DNA from: Pseudomonas fluorescens Q2-87
GTDB lineage: Bacteria; Pseudomonadota; Gammaproteobacteria; Pseudomonadales; Pseudomonadaceae
DNA: 64,000 bases
Assembly (NCBI RefSeq): GCF_000281895.1
Contig: NZ_CM001558.1
Span: 5,274,556 to 5,338,555 of the forward strand
Reading direction: 5' to 3'
Shown here: positions 34,460-43,544 of the stretch, in pieces
Layout: each line of letters opens with the position of its first letter
Position numbering within the stretch: position 1 is the first letter of the stretch
Notes under the pieces: model-generated
Databases searched by the model: none
What the model was told of the DNA's origin: nothing
What the model saw: the letters and a program-made list of their open reading frames with translations, nothing else
Position numbers and translations under genes: made by a program

Positions 34460-35380
34460 ATGCCGCTGCCGCTGATCTACCACGAAGACTACAGCCCCGA
34501 ATTCCCGGCGGAACACCGCTTCCCCATGGACAAGTTCCGCCTGTTGCGCGATCACCTCGTTGACAGTGGGTTGACCCGGGACGTCGACCTGTTGCGCCCA
34601 TCGCTGTGTCCGCCCGATATCCTCGCCCTGGCCCATGACCGCGCCTATATCGAACGCTACATGGGCGGCGAGTTGTCCCGTGAAGACCAACGGCGACTTG
34701 GCCTGCCTTGGAGCGAAGCCCTGGCCCGCCGAACGGTACGCGCCGTGGGCGGTTCGCTGCTGGCGGCCGAACAGGCTCTTGAACACGGGCTGGCCTGTCA
34801 TTTGGCCGGGGGCACCCATCACGCCCATTACGATCACCCGGCCGGTTTTTGCATATTCAACGACCTGGCGGTGATCAGCCGGTACTTCCTGGCCAGCGGC
34901 CGAGTCTCGCGGGTGCTGATTTTCGACTGCGATGTGCATCAGGGTGACGGTACGGCCCGAATACTCCATGACACTCCCGACGCGGTGACAGTTTCCTTGC
35001 ACTGCGAAAAGAATTTTCCCGCGCGCAAGGCCCAAAGCGACTGGGACATCCCGTTGCCGATGGGCATGGACGATGGCGCTTACCTCAAGGTCGTGGATGA
35101 CGCGCTCAACTATCTGCTGCCGCTCTACCAGCCGGACCTGGTGCTGTATGACGCCGGTGTCGATGTGCACAAGGACGATGCCCTCGGTTACCTTAAACTG
35201 ACCGACGAAGGCCTCGCAGCCCGGGACGAGAGCGTCATGCGCCATTGCCTGGGGCGCGACATCCCGGTGGTCGGCGTGATCGGCGGTGGCTACAGCAAGG
35301 ACCGCAAGGCCTTGGCCCGACGCCACGGGATCCTGCACCACAGCGCGGAAAAGGTCTGGGTGTCATCAGGCTGTCATTGA
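34460..35380 (+). CDS. Histone-deacetylase-family amidohydrolase
   Basis: A 306-residue zinc hydrolase of the class I/IV-like HDAC family. The catalytic pair lies in GGTHHAHYDHPAGFC, zinc ligands in DCDVHQGDGT and DAGVDVHKDD, and the Gly loop in VIGGGYSKD. Bacterial members deacetylate polyamines or small amides. The true target here is open. The ATG at 34460 gives the family N-terminus (LIYHEDYSPEFP); the frame is open far upstream, where it runs antisense to the GNAT gene. Confidence 0.9.
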   Translation: MPLPLIYHEDYSPEFPAEHRFPMDKFRLLRDHLVDSGLTRDVDLLRPSLCPPDILALAHDRAYIERYMGGELSREDQRRLGLPWSEALARRTVRAVGGSLLAAEQALEHGLACHLAGGTHHAHYDHPAGFCIFNDLAVISRYFLASGRVSRVLIFDCDVHQGDGTARILHDTPDAVTVSLHCEKNFPARKAQSDWDIPLPMGMDDGAYLKVVDDALNYLLPLYQPDLVLYDAGVDVHKDDALGYLKLTDEGLAARDESVMRHCLGRDIPVVGVIGGGYSKDRKALARRHGILHHSAEKVWVSSGCH

Positions 35381-35504
35381 ATGCTGGGCGCGTTACCCAC
35401 AATGCCTGTGGAGCGGCCTGTGGATAACCTGAGCGAAACGGCCTGCAGGCTATGGCGTATGGTGCGTTTACAGGAATGGTTATTTTTTGATCAGCCATAT
35501 TCCC

Positions 35505-35593
35505 TGTGAGAGCGGGCTTGCTCGCGAATGCGGTGTGCCAGTGCAATATATATCGACTGGCACACCGCATTCGCGAGCAAGCCCGCTCCCACA
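35505..35593. repeat. REPIN, class A
   Basis: Arms TGTGAGAGCGGGCTTGCTCG and complement, with a long match of the inner TGCGGTGTGCCAGT to ACTGGCACACCGCA. One base differs from the consensus in the left arm. It follows the deacetylase gene. Confidence 0.9.
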
Positions 35594-35645
35594 GGGACCT
35601 CTACTGGTAGAATGCCCCGCCTATTCCCGCGCCCAAGTTCAAATC

Positions 35646-36893
35646 ATGACCTCGACCGCCAAGCCCATCACCCCAAACATCGCCATCATCGGCGGCGGCC
35701 CCGCCGGCCTGATGGCGGCCGAGGTGTTGAGCCAGGCCGGCGTCCGGGTCGACTTGTACGACGGCATGCCTTCGGTCGGCAGGAAATTCCTGCTGGCCGG
35801 CGTCGGCGGCATGAACATCACCCATTCGGAAGCGTTCCCGGCCTTCCTGTCCCGTTACGCCGAACGTGCGCCGAACCTGGCGCCGCTGCTGCGAGCCTTC
35901 GGCGCGGATCAGTTGTGCGCATGGATTCATGGGCTGGGCATCGACACCTTTGTCGGCAGTTCCGGACGGGTCTTTCCGACCGACATGAAAGCCGCCCCGC
36001 TGCTGCGCGCCTGGCTCAAGCGTCTGCGTGATGCTGGCGTGGTGATTCACACACGCCATCGCTGGCTTGGCTGGAACGCCGACGGCAGTCTGAGGATCGC
36101 AGCGCCGGAGGGCGAAAAGACTCTGCAACCCGACGCGACGCTGCTGGCGCTGGGCGGCGGCAGTTGGTCGCGCCTGGGCTCCGACGGCACCTGGATGCTT
36201 GCGCTGGAGCAGCGCGGCGTCGACCTGGCGCCCTTGCAGCCGAGCAACTGTGGGTTCGACGTCCAGGCCTGGAGCGAGTTGATGGTCAATAAGTTCGCTG
36301 GCGCCCCCCTGAAGAATATCGCCATCGGCCTCAATGATGATGTGCCACGCCTCGGCGAATGCGTCATCACCGCCACCGGCATCGAAGGCAGCCTGATCTA
36401 TGCGCTGTCGGCTCCCATCCGCGAAGCGATCAACCATCACGGCAGCGCGACCATTCACTTGGATCTGCTGCCAGGGCGGCCTGTGGATAAAATCGAGCAA
36501 GCCCTGAACAAGCCTCGCGGTTCACGCTCGATGGCCAAGCATTTGCACAGCCAGTTGGGGATCGATGGCATCAAGGCCGCGCTCTTGCGCGAACTCGCAC
36601 CAAGCGAATGCTTCACTGATCCTGCACGGTTGGCCCAGGCGATAAAGGCACTGCCGCTCACCTTGGTGAAAACCCGGCCGCTGGATGAGGCGATCAGCAG
36701 TGCGGGTGGCGTGACATTCGAAGCCCTGGATGAACGCTTGATGCTCAAGCAACTACCCGGCGTGTTTTGCGCCGGGGAAATGCTCGACTGGGAGGCGCCG
36801 ACCGGCGGCTATTTGTTGACGGCCTGCTTTGCCAGCGGCCGGGCGGCGGGGTTGGGGATGGTGGAGTTTCTGCGAAACAGCTGCAAGCTATAA
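35646..36893 (+). CDS. FAD-dependent oxidoreductase, TIGR03862 / HI0933-like flavoprotein
   Basis: A 415-residue flavoprotein. The N-terminal dinucleotide loop IAIIGGGPAGLMAAEVLSQA binds FAD, followed by VGRKFLLAGVGGMNITHSE, the mark of the HI0933/BaiN-like family. The C-terminal GVFCAGEMLDWEAPTGGYLL is the matching FAD block. The family may act on unsaturated or steroid-like substrates, but no reaction is proven for this subgroup. The last residues NSCKL and the stop codon come from the repeat at 36878-36940. Confidence 0.87.
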   Translation: MTSTAKPITPNIAIIGGGPAGLMAAEVLSQAGVRVDLYDGMPSVGRKFLLAGVGGMNITHSEAFPAFLSRYAERAPNLAPLLRAFGADQLCAWIHGLGIDTFVGSSGRVFPTDMKAAPLLRAWLKRLRDAGVVIHTRHRWLGWNADGSLRIAAPEGEKTLQPDATLLALGGGSWSRLGSDGTWMLALEQRGVDLAPLQPSNCGFDVQAWSELMVNKFAGAPLKNIAIGLNDDVPRLGECVITATGIEGSLIYALSAPIREAINHHGSATIHLDLLPGRPVDKIEQALNKPRGSRSMAKHLHSQLGIDGIKAALLRELAPSECFTDPARLAQAIKALPLTLVKTRPLDEAISSAGGVTFEALDERLMLKQLPGVFCAGEMLDWEAPTGGYLLTACFASGRAAGLGMVEFLRNSCKL

Positions 36894-36940
36894 GTTGCAA
36901 GCTGCAAGCAAACCGCTTCCAACTTGCAGCTTGCAGCTTA
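36878..36940. repeat. Class C repeat (AGCTTGCAGCTTG type)
   Basis: Inverted arms of alternating AGCTGCAAGC and GCTTGCAGCT units, about 20 bases each. It overlaps the end of the flavoprotein gene, supplies its stop codon, and separates it from the convergent rhlE gene. A second copy lies at 48733-48823. Confidence 0.85.
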
Positions 36941-36956
36941 AGACTGGCAGCTGCCC

Positions 36957-38294
36957 CTACGGCTTCCTCTTACGCGGCCCGGTGTTGAATACCGGCACTT
37001 TTCGCACAGGCTTGACCGAAGGTTCCACTGGCGCTGCGTCGCCGCTGTCCACCCACTTGCCCAGGTTGCGCTTGCCGCCACCACCCGAAGCTTTCGGCTT
37101 CTTCGGTTTTTTCGGTTTCTTCACGACCTGGCCGCTGGCATCGGTATCCGGCACGCGGTGTTCAGGCTCGAAGTCGTATTCCATCTGCCGGGGCAAGGTC
37201 TGACGAGTCAACATCTCGATGGCTGACAGCAGATTCACTTCGTCCGCGCAAACCAGGGAAATCGCCTGCCCCGTGGCGCCCGCCCGGCCCGTACGGCCGA
37301 TACGGTGGATGTAGTCTTCAGCGACGATTGGCAGGTCGAAGTTCACCACCAGCGGCAAGTCTTCGATATCCAGGCCGCGGGCGGCGACATCGGTCGCCAC
37401 CAGAATCTGCACTTCGCTGGCCTTGAAGCGATCCAGCGCGCGCTGGCGAGTGGCCTGGGGCTTGTCGCCATGGATGCCGTCGGCGTTGACACCCAGGCCC
37501 TGGAGTTTTTCCACCAGCGCATCGACGCCGTTGCGGGTCTTGGCGAATACCAGCACCTGCTTCCACTTGTGCTGGCGCATCAAGTGCACGAACAGCTCCG
37601 GCTTGCGCTTCTTGTCCACCGTCACCACCCATTGCTTGACGGTGTTGGCGGCGACGTTGCGCGGGCTCACTTCAATACTCAGTGGATCGTTGAGCATTTG
37701 CCCGGCCAGCAGGCGGATCGCGTCGGAGAACGTTGCCGAGAACAGCAGCGTCTGGCGCTTTTTCGGCAAGGCCTTGTAGATATTCGCCAGCTCTTCGGAG
37801 AAGCCCAGGTCGAGCATGCGGTCGGCTTCGTCCAGCACCAGCGTTTGCAGCTGGTTGAATTTCAGCGCGTTCTGCCGGAACAGATCGAGCAAGCGGCCCG
37901 GCGTGGCGACCAGCAGATCGACGCCTTTGCGCAGTTTCATCATTTGCGGGTTGATGCTGACGCCACCGTACACCGCGTAGGTGCTCAACGGCAGGTTCTG
38001 CGCATATTCGCGCACGCTTTCATGGACCTGCTCGGCCAGTTCCCGGGTTGGCACCAGGATCAGCGCCCGCACCGAGTTGGCGGCGACTTTCGGCCCTTCT
38101 GTGGTCAGCAACTGCAACAGCGGCACGGCGAAACCGGCCGTCTTGCCCGTGCCAGTCTGGGCCGCGGCCATCAAGTCACGACCGGCCAGTACCGCCGGCA
38201 TGGCTTGAGCCTGCACCGGGGTCGGGGTCTGGTAGCCGAGCGTCTCGAGGGCGCGCAGCAAGGGTTCGATCAGGCCAAGGGTGGCGAAAGTCAT
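36957..38294 (-). CDS. rhlE: DEAD-box ATP-dependent RNA helicase RhlE
   Basis: A 445-residue RNA helicase for ribosome assembly and RNA turnover. In order: the Q motif (GYQTPTPVQAQAMP), Walker A AQTGTGKT, PTRELA, LDEADRMLD, FSATFSD, and HRIGRTGRAG. The last 60 residues form a basic, low-complexity tail (KKPKKPKKPKASGGGGKRN) typical of RhlE and likely to bind RNA. The start is fixed by MTFATLGLIEPLLRALE; the ribosome site is weak. Confidence 0.93.
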   Translation of the reverse strand: MTFATLGLIEPLLRALETLGYQTPTPVQAQAMPAVLAGRDLMAAAQTGTGKTAGFAVPLLQLLTTEGPKVAANSVRALILVPTRELAEQVHESVREYAQNLPLSTYAVYGGVSINPQMMKLRKGVDLLVATPGRLLDLFRQNALKFNQLQTLVLDEADRMLDLGFSEELANIYKALPKKRQTLLFSATFSDAIRLLAGQMLNDPLSIEVSPRNVAANTVKQWVVTVDKKRKPELFVHLMRQHKWKQVLVFAKTRNGVDALVEKLQGLGVNADGIHGDKPQATRQRALDRFKASEVQILVATDVAARGLDIEDLPLVVNFDLPIVAEDYIHRIGRTGRAGATGQAISLVCADEVNLLSAIEMLTRQTLPRQMEYDFEPEHRVPDTDASGQVVKKPKKPKKPKASGGGGKRNLGKWVDSGDAAPVEPSVKPVRKVPVFNTGPRKRKP

Positions 38295-38352
38295 GGAAAT
38301 ACCGTAGGAAAAATCAGCGCAAGGTGTGCAATGCGCGGCAGTTTACCCTAAT

Positions 38353-39255
38353 TCACGCGGCGGCCGGCGCAGGCTTGGGCTTACGCCACTGGGGCAAGCC
38401 AATCAACACCACGGCACTGATGATCACCAACATCGCCAAAGCCTCCTCGACACCGATGGTTTCGCCGGCAAACACGATGCCCAGCAACACCGCCACCGCC
38501 GGGTTGACGTAGGCGTAACTGGTGGCCGCCGCCGGGCGCACGTGCTTGAGCAGGTACATATAGGCGTTGAAGGCGATGATCGAACCGAAGCCGATCAGAT
38601 AGAACAGCGCGAACCAGCCCTCCAGCGGTGGCACGCTGTCCAGGTGTTCACCACTGGCGAAGCTGCCAATCAGCAGAACCACACCCGCCACGAGCATTTC
38701 CACAGCGCTGGCCATTGCCCCAGCCGGTAACGGCACGTGCTTGCTCAACACCGAACCAAAGGCCCAGGACGCCGCCGCGAATACCAGCAAGGCCGCGCCC
38801 AGCGGGCTCGACTGCAAATTGGAGCCCAGATTGAGCATGGCGATACCAATCAGCCCCAGCACAATCCCCGCCCATTCCAGACGGGTATTACGCGCGCCCC
38901 AGAAATATCCGCACAGCAGGGTAAACAAAGGCACCGTCGCCACGGCCAACGCCGCCACACCGGACGCCACGCCCGTGTGCTCGGCAATACTCACAGCGCC
39001 ATTGCCAAAACTGAGCAGCAGCACACCGATGAGCGCCCCAGCCTTCCATTGCGCCCAGGTCGGTGCAGGTGCCCCGCGCCAACGCAAAAAACCGTACATG
39101 AGCGATCCGGCCAACACAAAACGAATCCCGGCCAGCAACAGCGGCGGCCAATACTCCACACCGATACGAATCACCAGGTAGGTCGAACCCCAGATGACAT
39201 ATAAGGCGAAAAAGGCGGCGATCAACGGCAGGGGAAAACGGCGTGGGCCAGGCAT
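38353..39255 (-). CDS. YedA-like EamA-family transporter
   Basis: A 300-residue inner-membrane exporter with ten helices in two EamA repeats. The N-terminal YVIWGSTYLVIRIGVEYWPP is typical of the YedA group, and TSYAYVNPAVAVLLGIVFAGE marks the second repeat. The substrate is unknown; relatives export amino acids or drugs. The ATG at 39255 is chosen; a TTG six bases upstream is less likely. Confidence 0.87.
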   Translation of the reverse strand: MPGPRRFPLPLIAAFFALYVIWGSTYLVIRIGVEYWPPLLLAGIRFVLAGSLMYGFLRWRGAPAPTWAQWKAGALIGVLLLSFGNGAVSIAEHTGVASGVAALAVATVPLFTLLCGYFWGARNTRLEWAGIVLGLIGIAMLNLGSNLQSSPLGAALLVFAAASWAFGSVLSKHVPLPAGAMASAVEMLVAGVVLLIGSFASGEHLDSVPPLEGWFALFYLIGFGSIIAFNAYMYLLKHVRPAAATSYAYVNPAVAVLLGIVFAGETIGVEEALAMLVIISAVVLIGLPQWRKPKPAPAAA

Positions 39256-39373
39256 GTTCAACTCGAATTAAGGACGATGAAAAGCACTATTCTAGGAAGG
39301 CGATGGGCAAAGATTAAGTTACAAAAGCTGTTTATCCCACCCATACACTTTGCGGGCGCCAGGCATTTCCAAC

Positions 39374-39463
39374 TGTGGGAGCGGGCTTGCCCGCGAAGGC
39401 GGTGTGTCAGTCGACTGCCCTATCAACCGGTACACCGTATTCGCGAGCAAGCCCGCTCCCACA
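39374..39463. repeat. REPIN, class A
   Basis: Arms TGTGGGAGCGGGCTTGCCCG and complement around an imperfect centre. It lies upstream of the YedA-like gene and downstream of the exonuclease gene, both on the minus strand. Confidence 0.88.
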
Positions 39464-39483
39464 GGATTTGTCAGGTGGTGTGT

Positions 39484-40095
39484 CTAGAACCCGCGATGGC
39501 GCTTGAGGTGTTCATTGATCTTCGCCGCCGGCACTTTCTGCAAACTGCACAGCAAATCATGGGACAACTCCCGCAACCCATGCTTTTGTCGCAGTTCCGC
39601 AGCCAGGTGCGCGGTAAGGTTGGCGGCCATTTCGGCGTCGGCCATGGCCCGGTGAGCCTGGCCGGTGTGGGGCAGGCCGGCGAACGTATTGAGCGTGCCG
39701 AGCTTGTGGTTCGGCGCCGCTGGCATCAGGCGGCGGGCCAGCAACAGTGAACAGGCAAAGTTCTGCAGGCGGGTGCGCTTGATGCGTCCCAGCTCGAAGT
39801 CCCAGAACTTCTGGTCAAACGCGGCGTTATGGGCCAGCAACGGCGTGATGCCAACGAACTCGTTGACCTCATTCATGACCTTTTCCGCCGATGGCGCGCT
39901 GCGCAGCATGGCGTTGCTGATGCCGGTCAGTTGCTCGATGAACGCGGGCACGCGCACACCGGCATTCATCAGGCTTTGGTAGCGGTCGACGATCCGACCC
40001 TGCTCAAGGATTACCACGGCGATTTCGGTGGCCCGGCAACTGCTGCTTGGCGTGATGCCGGTGGTTTCAAAGTCGATGACTGCGATGCGTTCCAA
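39484..40095 (-). CDS. DEDDh 3'-5' exonuclease, DnaQ-like
   Basis: A 203-residue exonuclease of the RNase T/DnaQ superfamily. The DEDDh motifs are IDFETTG near the start, LLAHNAAFDQKF, and HRAMADAEMAA, so a two-metal mechanism is expected. It stands alone without polymerase or UvrC parts, so it is probably a repair or RNA-processing nuclease. The start is a TTG at 40095 with CAGG close upstream and GGAG further off. It lies 22 bases downstream of the NYN gene and is likely in one operon with it. Confidence 0.87.
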   Translation of the reverse strand: MERIAVIDFETTGITPSSSCRATEIAVVILEQGRIVDRYQSLMNAGVRVPAFIEQLTGISNAMLRSAPSAEKVMNEVNEFVGITPLLAHNAAFDQKFWDFELGRIKRTRLQNFACSLLLARRLMPAAPNHKLGTLNTFAGLPHTGQAHRAMADAEMAANLTAHLAAELRQKHGLRELSHDLLCSLQKVPAAKINEHLKRHRGF

Positions 40096-40117
40096 ACCTG
40101 TCTGAACTCCGTAAAAA

Positions 40118-40597
40118 TCAATTCTTGAGCAGCAATGCGCCTTCGATCGGCACGTAGCGGCTGGCGGCGCGGATCAGCGAGTTGGCGGTCAGCCCCGGCA
40201 CGCCATAGGCCACGGCCTGGACCCCATGCTTGCTGATGATGCGTTCGAGCAGCATGTCGAAATCGCCGTCACCGGAGGCCAGCACCACTTCATCGACATG
40301 ATCGGCGGCGTCCATGATATCCAGCGTGATACCCACGTCCCAATCGCCCTTGGCCGAGCCGTCGCTGCGTTGGATGTAGGGCTTGAGTTTCACGACAAAG
40401 CCCAGGTTGCGCAGGATCTGCTGGAATTGCTGCTGCTTGCTGTCGCCGCGATCGATCGCATAGGCATAGGCCTCGACGATCTGTCCTTGCTTGCTGACAT
40501 CGGCCCACAACGCGGCATAGTTGAAATGGCAACCATAGGCCTGGCGCACGGTGTAGTAGAGGTTCTGGACATCGGCGAACACTGCAATTTTTTTCAC
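40118..40597 (-). CDS. NYN-domain (LabA/DUF88) putative ribonuclease
   Basis: A 159-residue PIN-like NYN domain protein. FADVQNLYYTVRQ, the acidic GDWDVGITLDIMDAA and ASGDGDFDMLLERI hold the acidic residues expected to bind metal. LabA-type proteins are thought to cut RNA. The start is a GTG at 40597 with AAGAGGAA upstream; a longer frame to 40642 has no ribosome site. The next gene on the strand is a DEDDh exonuclease, which suggests a shared role in nucleic-acid turnover. Confidence 0.85.
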   Translation of the reverse strand: MKKIAVFADVQNLYYTVRQAYGCHFNYAALWADVSKQGQIVEAYAYAIDRGDSKQQQFQQILRNLGFVVKLKPYIQRSDGSAKGDWDVGITLDIMDAADHVDEVVLASGDGDFDMLLERIISKHGVQAVAYGVPGLTANSLIRAASRYVPIEGALLLKN

Positions 40598-40735
40598 CGC
40601 GTTTCCTCTTGGATGCACGAGCGCACAGGCTGAACCGGGCACCGGGGCCCGAAAAGTCGCCCAGTATGCCAGCCCCGAGGATTGTTCCGCGAATAATCGG
40701 CCCGAGGCGCCAGGGCGCCCCGGACGAATGGCAAC

Positions 40736-41515
40736 TCAGACGAAGGAGTCGTCGTCGCCGAAGGAGGATGAATCGTCGCTGTAGTCCGCGTCGCTGAAAC
40801 CGTCCTGGTCGCTGCCGTAGGTATCGGTATCGGCCACACGCTGGTCATCGCCCCAGCCGTTGTCGCTGCTGCCGCTGTCGTTGACCGGTTGGGCCGGCTC
40901 CTCCTTGAGGATTTCGACAATTTCCTGGGGCTGCTGATTGCTGTGGAACAGGCTGCTGATGCCTTGGGCCAGCATCACGCCGCCGGCCACGCCCGCCGCG
41001 GTTTTCAGGGCGCCACCCAAAAAGCTGCCGGCGGCTGGGGCCTGCTGTTGCGGCGCGCCATAGTTGCCGGGCGGCGTGCCATATTGATTGGGCGGCGCGC
41101 CAAAGCCCTGCTGGGCAGGCGCGTTGGAGGCAGGCCTTGCCGGTTCGCGCCAGCCGCCACCGGATGCCGGAGCGCTGGGCGCGGGCCGTGAATCGCGGTT
41201 GCTGCTGCCACCAAAAATACTCGAGAGAAAACCACCGCTGTTGCCAGATGTCGGCGCCTGGTTGCGCGCCTGTTGCAGCTCAGCCTGCAATTGCTCGACC
41301 TGGGTGGTGAGCTGGCGGTTCTGCTCGTCGAGGCGCTTGATCGCAGCCTCTTGCACCAGAATCGCCTGGGCCATGAAATAGCCCGCCGCAGGCTGGCTCG
41401 CCAGATGTTCCTTGATCCGCGCCTCGGCCTGGGCATCGCGTGGGGCTGAGTCCTTTTCGGCCTGTTGCAGCCGTGAAAACAGTCCATCGATCAGGGTTTG
41501 TTCTTCGCTGTTCAT
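40736..41515 (-). CDS. DUF2076 family protein
   Basis: A 259-residue protein. The N-terminal 85 residues are helical (EEQTLIDGLFSRLQQAEKD ... LTTQVEQLQAELQQARNQ) and include a coiled coil. A Gly/Pro/Ala-rich linker and a Gly-rich hydrophobic patch (GGALKTAAGVAGGVMLAQGI) follow, then an acidic Asp/Ser tail. DUF2076 proteins have no firm function; some are annotated as periplasmic sensor-like, but I see no signal peptide. It appears to be a single-gene unit. Confidence 0.85.
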   Translation of the reverse strand: MNSEEQTLIDGLFSRLQQAEKDSAPRDAQAEARIKEHLASQPAAGYFMAQAILVQEAAIKRLDEQNRQLTTQVEQLQAELQQARNQAPTSGNSGGFLSSIFGGSSNRDSRPAPSAPASGGGWREPARPASNAPAQQGFGAPPNQYGTPPGNYGAPQQQAPAAGSFLGGALKTAAGVAGGVMLAQGISSLFHSNQQPQEIVEILKEEPAQPVNDSGSSDNGWGDDQRVADTDTYGSDQDGFSDADYSDDSSSFGDDDSFV

Positions 41516-41549
41516 GGCGACCTCATTAGATTGCCGGATAAAAAACCAA

Positions 41550-41570
41550 ACCGGTCCCCAAAAGACCGGT
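41550..41570. repeat. Hairpin upstream of the DUF2076 gene
   Basis: ACCGGTC and GACCGGT are exact arms with a seven-base loop. On the minus strand a T-rich tail follows, like a terminator or attenuator in the leader of the DUF2076 gene. No minus-strand gene lies just upstream of it. Confidence 0.45.
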
Positions 41571-41694
41571 GCCAGCCAGTAATGGGGTTCGGCGAAATGG
41601 TTTCAATAGCGTTTACCTGATGATGACGTTTGTTTCATGCAAGCGCCCGATCAGTTTAAAGTGTCGGACCGCTTTGGAACTGCGATACCGACCC

Positions 41695-42357
41695 ATGAAT
41701 CCGTTTGACGTGTTGCGCGACTCTTTGTATTTCTTCAAGCGTCATCTGGGCCGGATCGCCCAGCTGTGCCTGCCGCTGGTGATACTTGATGCCCTGCTGC
41801 AGCAAGGCGTGGACAGCGCCGTCGGCCCCGAGGGTTTCCCCGGCTACAGCGTGGTCGTCGGGCTACTGGTATATCCGCTCTACACCGCCGCGCTGATCCT
41901 GTTTCTCGACGCCCGCAGTCGCGGCGAATCACCACGCCCCCGGGACCTGCTCGCAATGGGCGTGACCCTGTGGCCACGCTTCGCCCTGTTGACCGCCCTC
42001 AATACGCTGCTGATCCTGGTCGGCCTGTCGTTGTACTTCCTGCCGGGCCTGTGGCTGATGGTGACGCTGGCCTTCAGTGAATACCTGCTGGTATTGAGGG
42101 GCCTCACGCCGCTGGCGGCGATGAAGGAAAGCCTGAACATGACCCGCGGCAATTTCTGGCGGATCCTGCTGTGCATCCTCTGCGTCATGGCCCCGCTGTG
42201 GCTGCTCAAGGGCGCCAGCATCTCGGTGTACCCTGCGCCCCAGAATCCACTGGTCAGCCTGCTGATCGACAGCGTCCACAGCTTTCTGCAATTGTTTACC
42301 AGCGTGGTGCTGTACCGTCTGTTCATGCTGATCGAAGCGACGCCCGGCAATCGCTGA
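41695..42357 (+). CDS. YciC-like polytopic membrane protein
   Basis: A 220-residue protein with five or six hydrophobic helices, for example FALLTALNTLLILVGLSLYF and ILLCILCVMAPLWLL. The pattern MNPFDVLRDSLYFFKRHLG resembles the YciC (UPF0259) family of inner-membrane proteins of unknown function. The ATG at 41695 matches that N-terminus. The exo/endonuclease gene follows on the same strand after 94 bases. Confidence 0.75.
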   Translation: MNPFDVLRDSLYFFKRHLGRIAQLCLPLVILDALLQQGVDSAVGPEGFPGYSVVVGLLVYPLYTAALILFLDARSRGESPRPRDLLAMGVTLWPRFALLTALNTLLILVGLSLYFLPGLWLMVTLAFSEYLLVLRGLTPLAAMKESLNMTRGNFWRILLCILCVMAPLWLLKGASISVYPAPQNPLVSLLIDSVHSFLQLFTSVVLYRLFMLIEATPGNR

Positions 42358-42451
42358 CGACACGGCGACGGCTCCGGGCTTGGGCCTGGGCCTGGGAACC
42401 GCTCTCGGTTATGCTCGGGGTCACTTTTGCGTATCGCCCATAAGCCGAGCC

Positions 42452-43531
42452 ATGACCCGTCTACTGCGCTACACCTTGCTGGGCCTGCTGTTGATCCTCA
42501 GCCTGGCCGCCCTGTCGATCTACGGCCTGACCTGGCGACCCCAACCCCGGGAAGCCGTGCCAGTCAGTTGCAGCGCCAACGCGGCACCGCTGATGCCTGG
42601 CCAGGCCCTGAAGGTAATGACCTGGAACGTGCAGTTCCTGGCTGGCAAACGCTATGTGTTCTGGCATGACCTGGCCCAGGGCGACGACGAAAGCCCGACC
42701 CTTGAAGACATGGCCTTCAGCCTCGACGAAGTGGCACGGGTGATCCGTGACGAACAGCCGGACGTTGTGCTGCTCCAGGAATTGGACAACGGCGCCAAGG
42801 CCAGCGATTACCAGGACCAGCTCAAACTCTTGCACGAACGGCTGGCCGATCTCTATCCATGCACCACCAGCGCCTTCGACTGGAAGGCCGATTTCATCCC
42901 CCTCCCCCACATCTTCGGCAGCGTCGGCCGGCAGCTGGCGACGCTGAGCCGCTACCGCATCGACCACGCCGAACGGGTGCAACTGCCGGTGGCCGACGCC
43001 AACTTCGTCAGCCGGCAGTTCCAACCCAAAAATGCCCTGTTGGCGAGCACCCTGGCGCTGAGCGGCGGCGGTCAGTTGGTGGTGCTCAACACCCACCTGG
43101 AAAGGGCCACTGCACCAGACGAAACCCTGCCCAGCCAGGTCAGCGCCGTGTCCAAGGCGCTGGATAAACTCGAATCCTCCGGCACGCCATGGCTGATCGG
43201 TGGCGATTTCAACCTGCTGCCCCTGGGCCAGTATCGGCGCTTGCCTGCCGAACAGCGCACGCCCTACTCGGCCGACAGCCCGTTGCACCTGCTGTGGGAC
43301 AAATACCCGATGATCCCCACCAACAACGAGGCCAGCGGCATCGACCGCGAACACTGGCTGACCCACTACCCCAACGACCCCGGCCTCAACGGCCCCGACC
43401 GCACCGTCGACTACCTGTTCTACAGCCCACGAATCAAACGGGTCGAAGCCCAGGTACGGCAGGACGATACCTTGCGCATCTCCGATCATTTGCCGGTGAT
43501 TGCGCGTTTTTTGTTGCCGGCAATGCCTTGA
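42452..43531 (+). CDS. Membrane-anchored endonuclease/exonuclease/phosphatase family protein
   Basis: A 359-residue protein with an N-terminal signal anchor (LLGLLLILSLAALSIYGL). The EEP fold follows with its acid and amide residues: MTWNVQFL, VVLLQELDN, VVLNTHLE, IGGDFNLLP, RTVDYLFYS and ISDHLPVIA. Substrates of this family range from DNA to sphingolipids and inositol phosphates, and the one here is not evident. The active domain should face the periplasm. The ATG at 42452 starts the anchor. Confidence 0.87.
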   Translation: MTRLLRYTLLGLLLILSLAALSIYGLTWRPQPREAVPVSCSANAAPLMPGQALKVMTWNVQFLAGKRYVFWHDLAQGDDESPTLEDMAFSLDEVARVIRDEQPDVVLLQELDNGAKASDYQDQLKLLHERLADLYPCTTSAFDWKADFIPLPHIFGSVGRQLATLSRYRIDHAERVQLPVADANFVSRQFQPKNALLASTLALSGGGQLVVLNTHLERATAPDETLPSQVSAVSKALDKLESSGTPWLIGGDFNLLPLGQYRRLPAEQRTPYSADSPLHLLWDKYPMIPTNNEASGIDREHWLTHYPNDPGLNGPDRTVDYLFYSPRIKRVEAQVRQDDTLRISDHLPVIARFLLPAMP

Positions 43532-43544
43532 ACGGAATTTCACC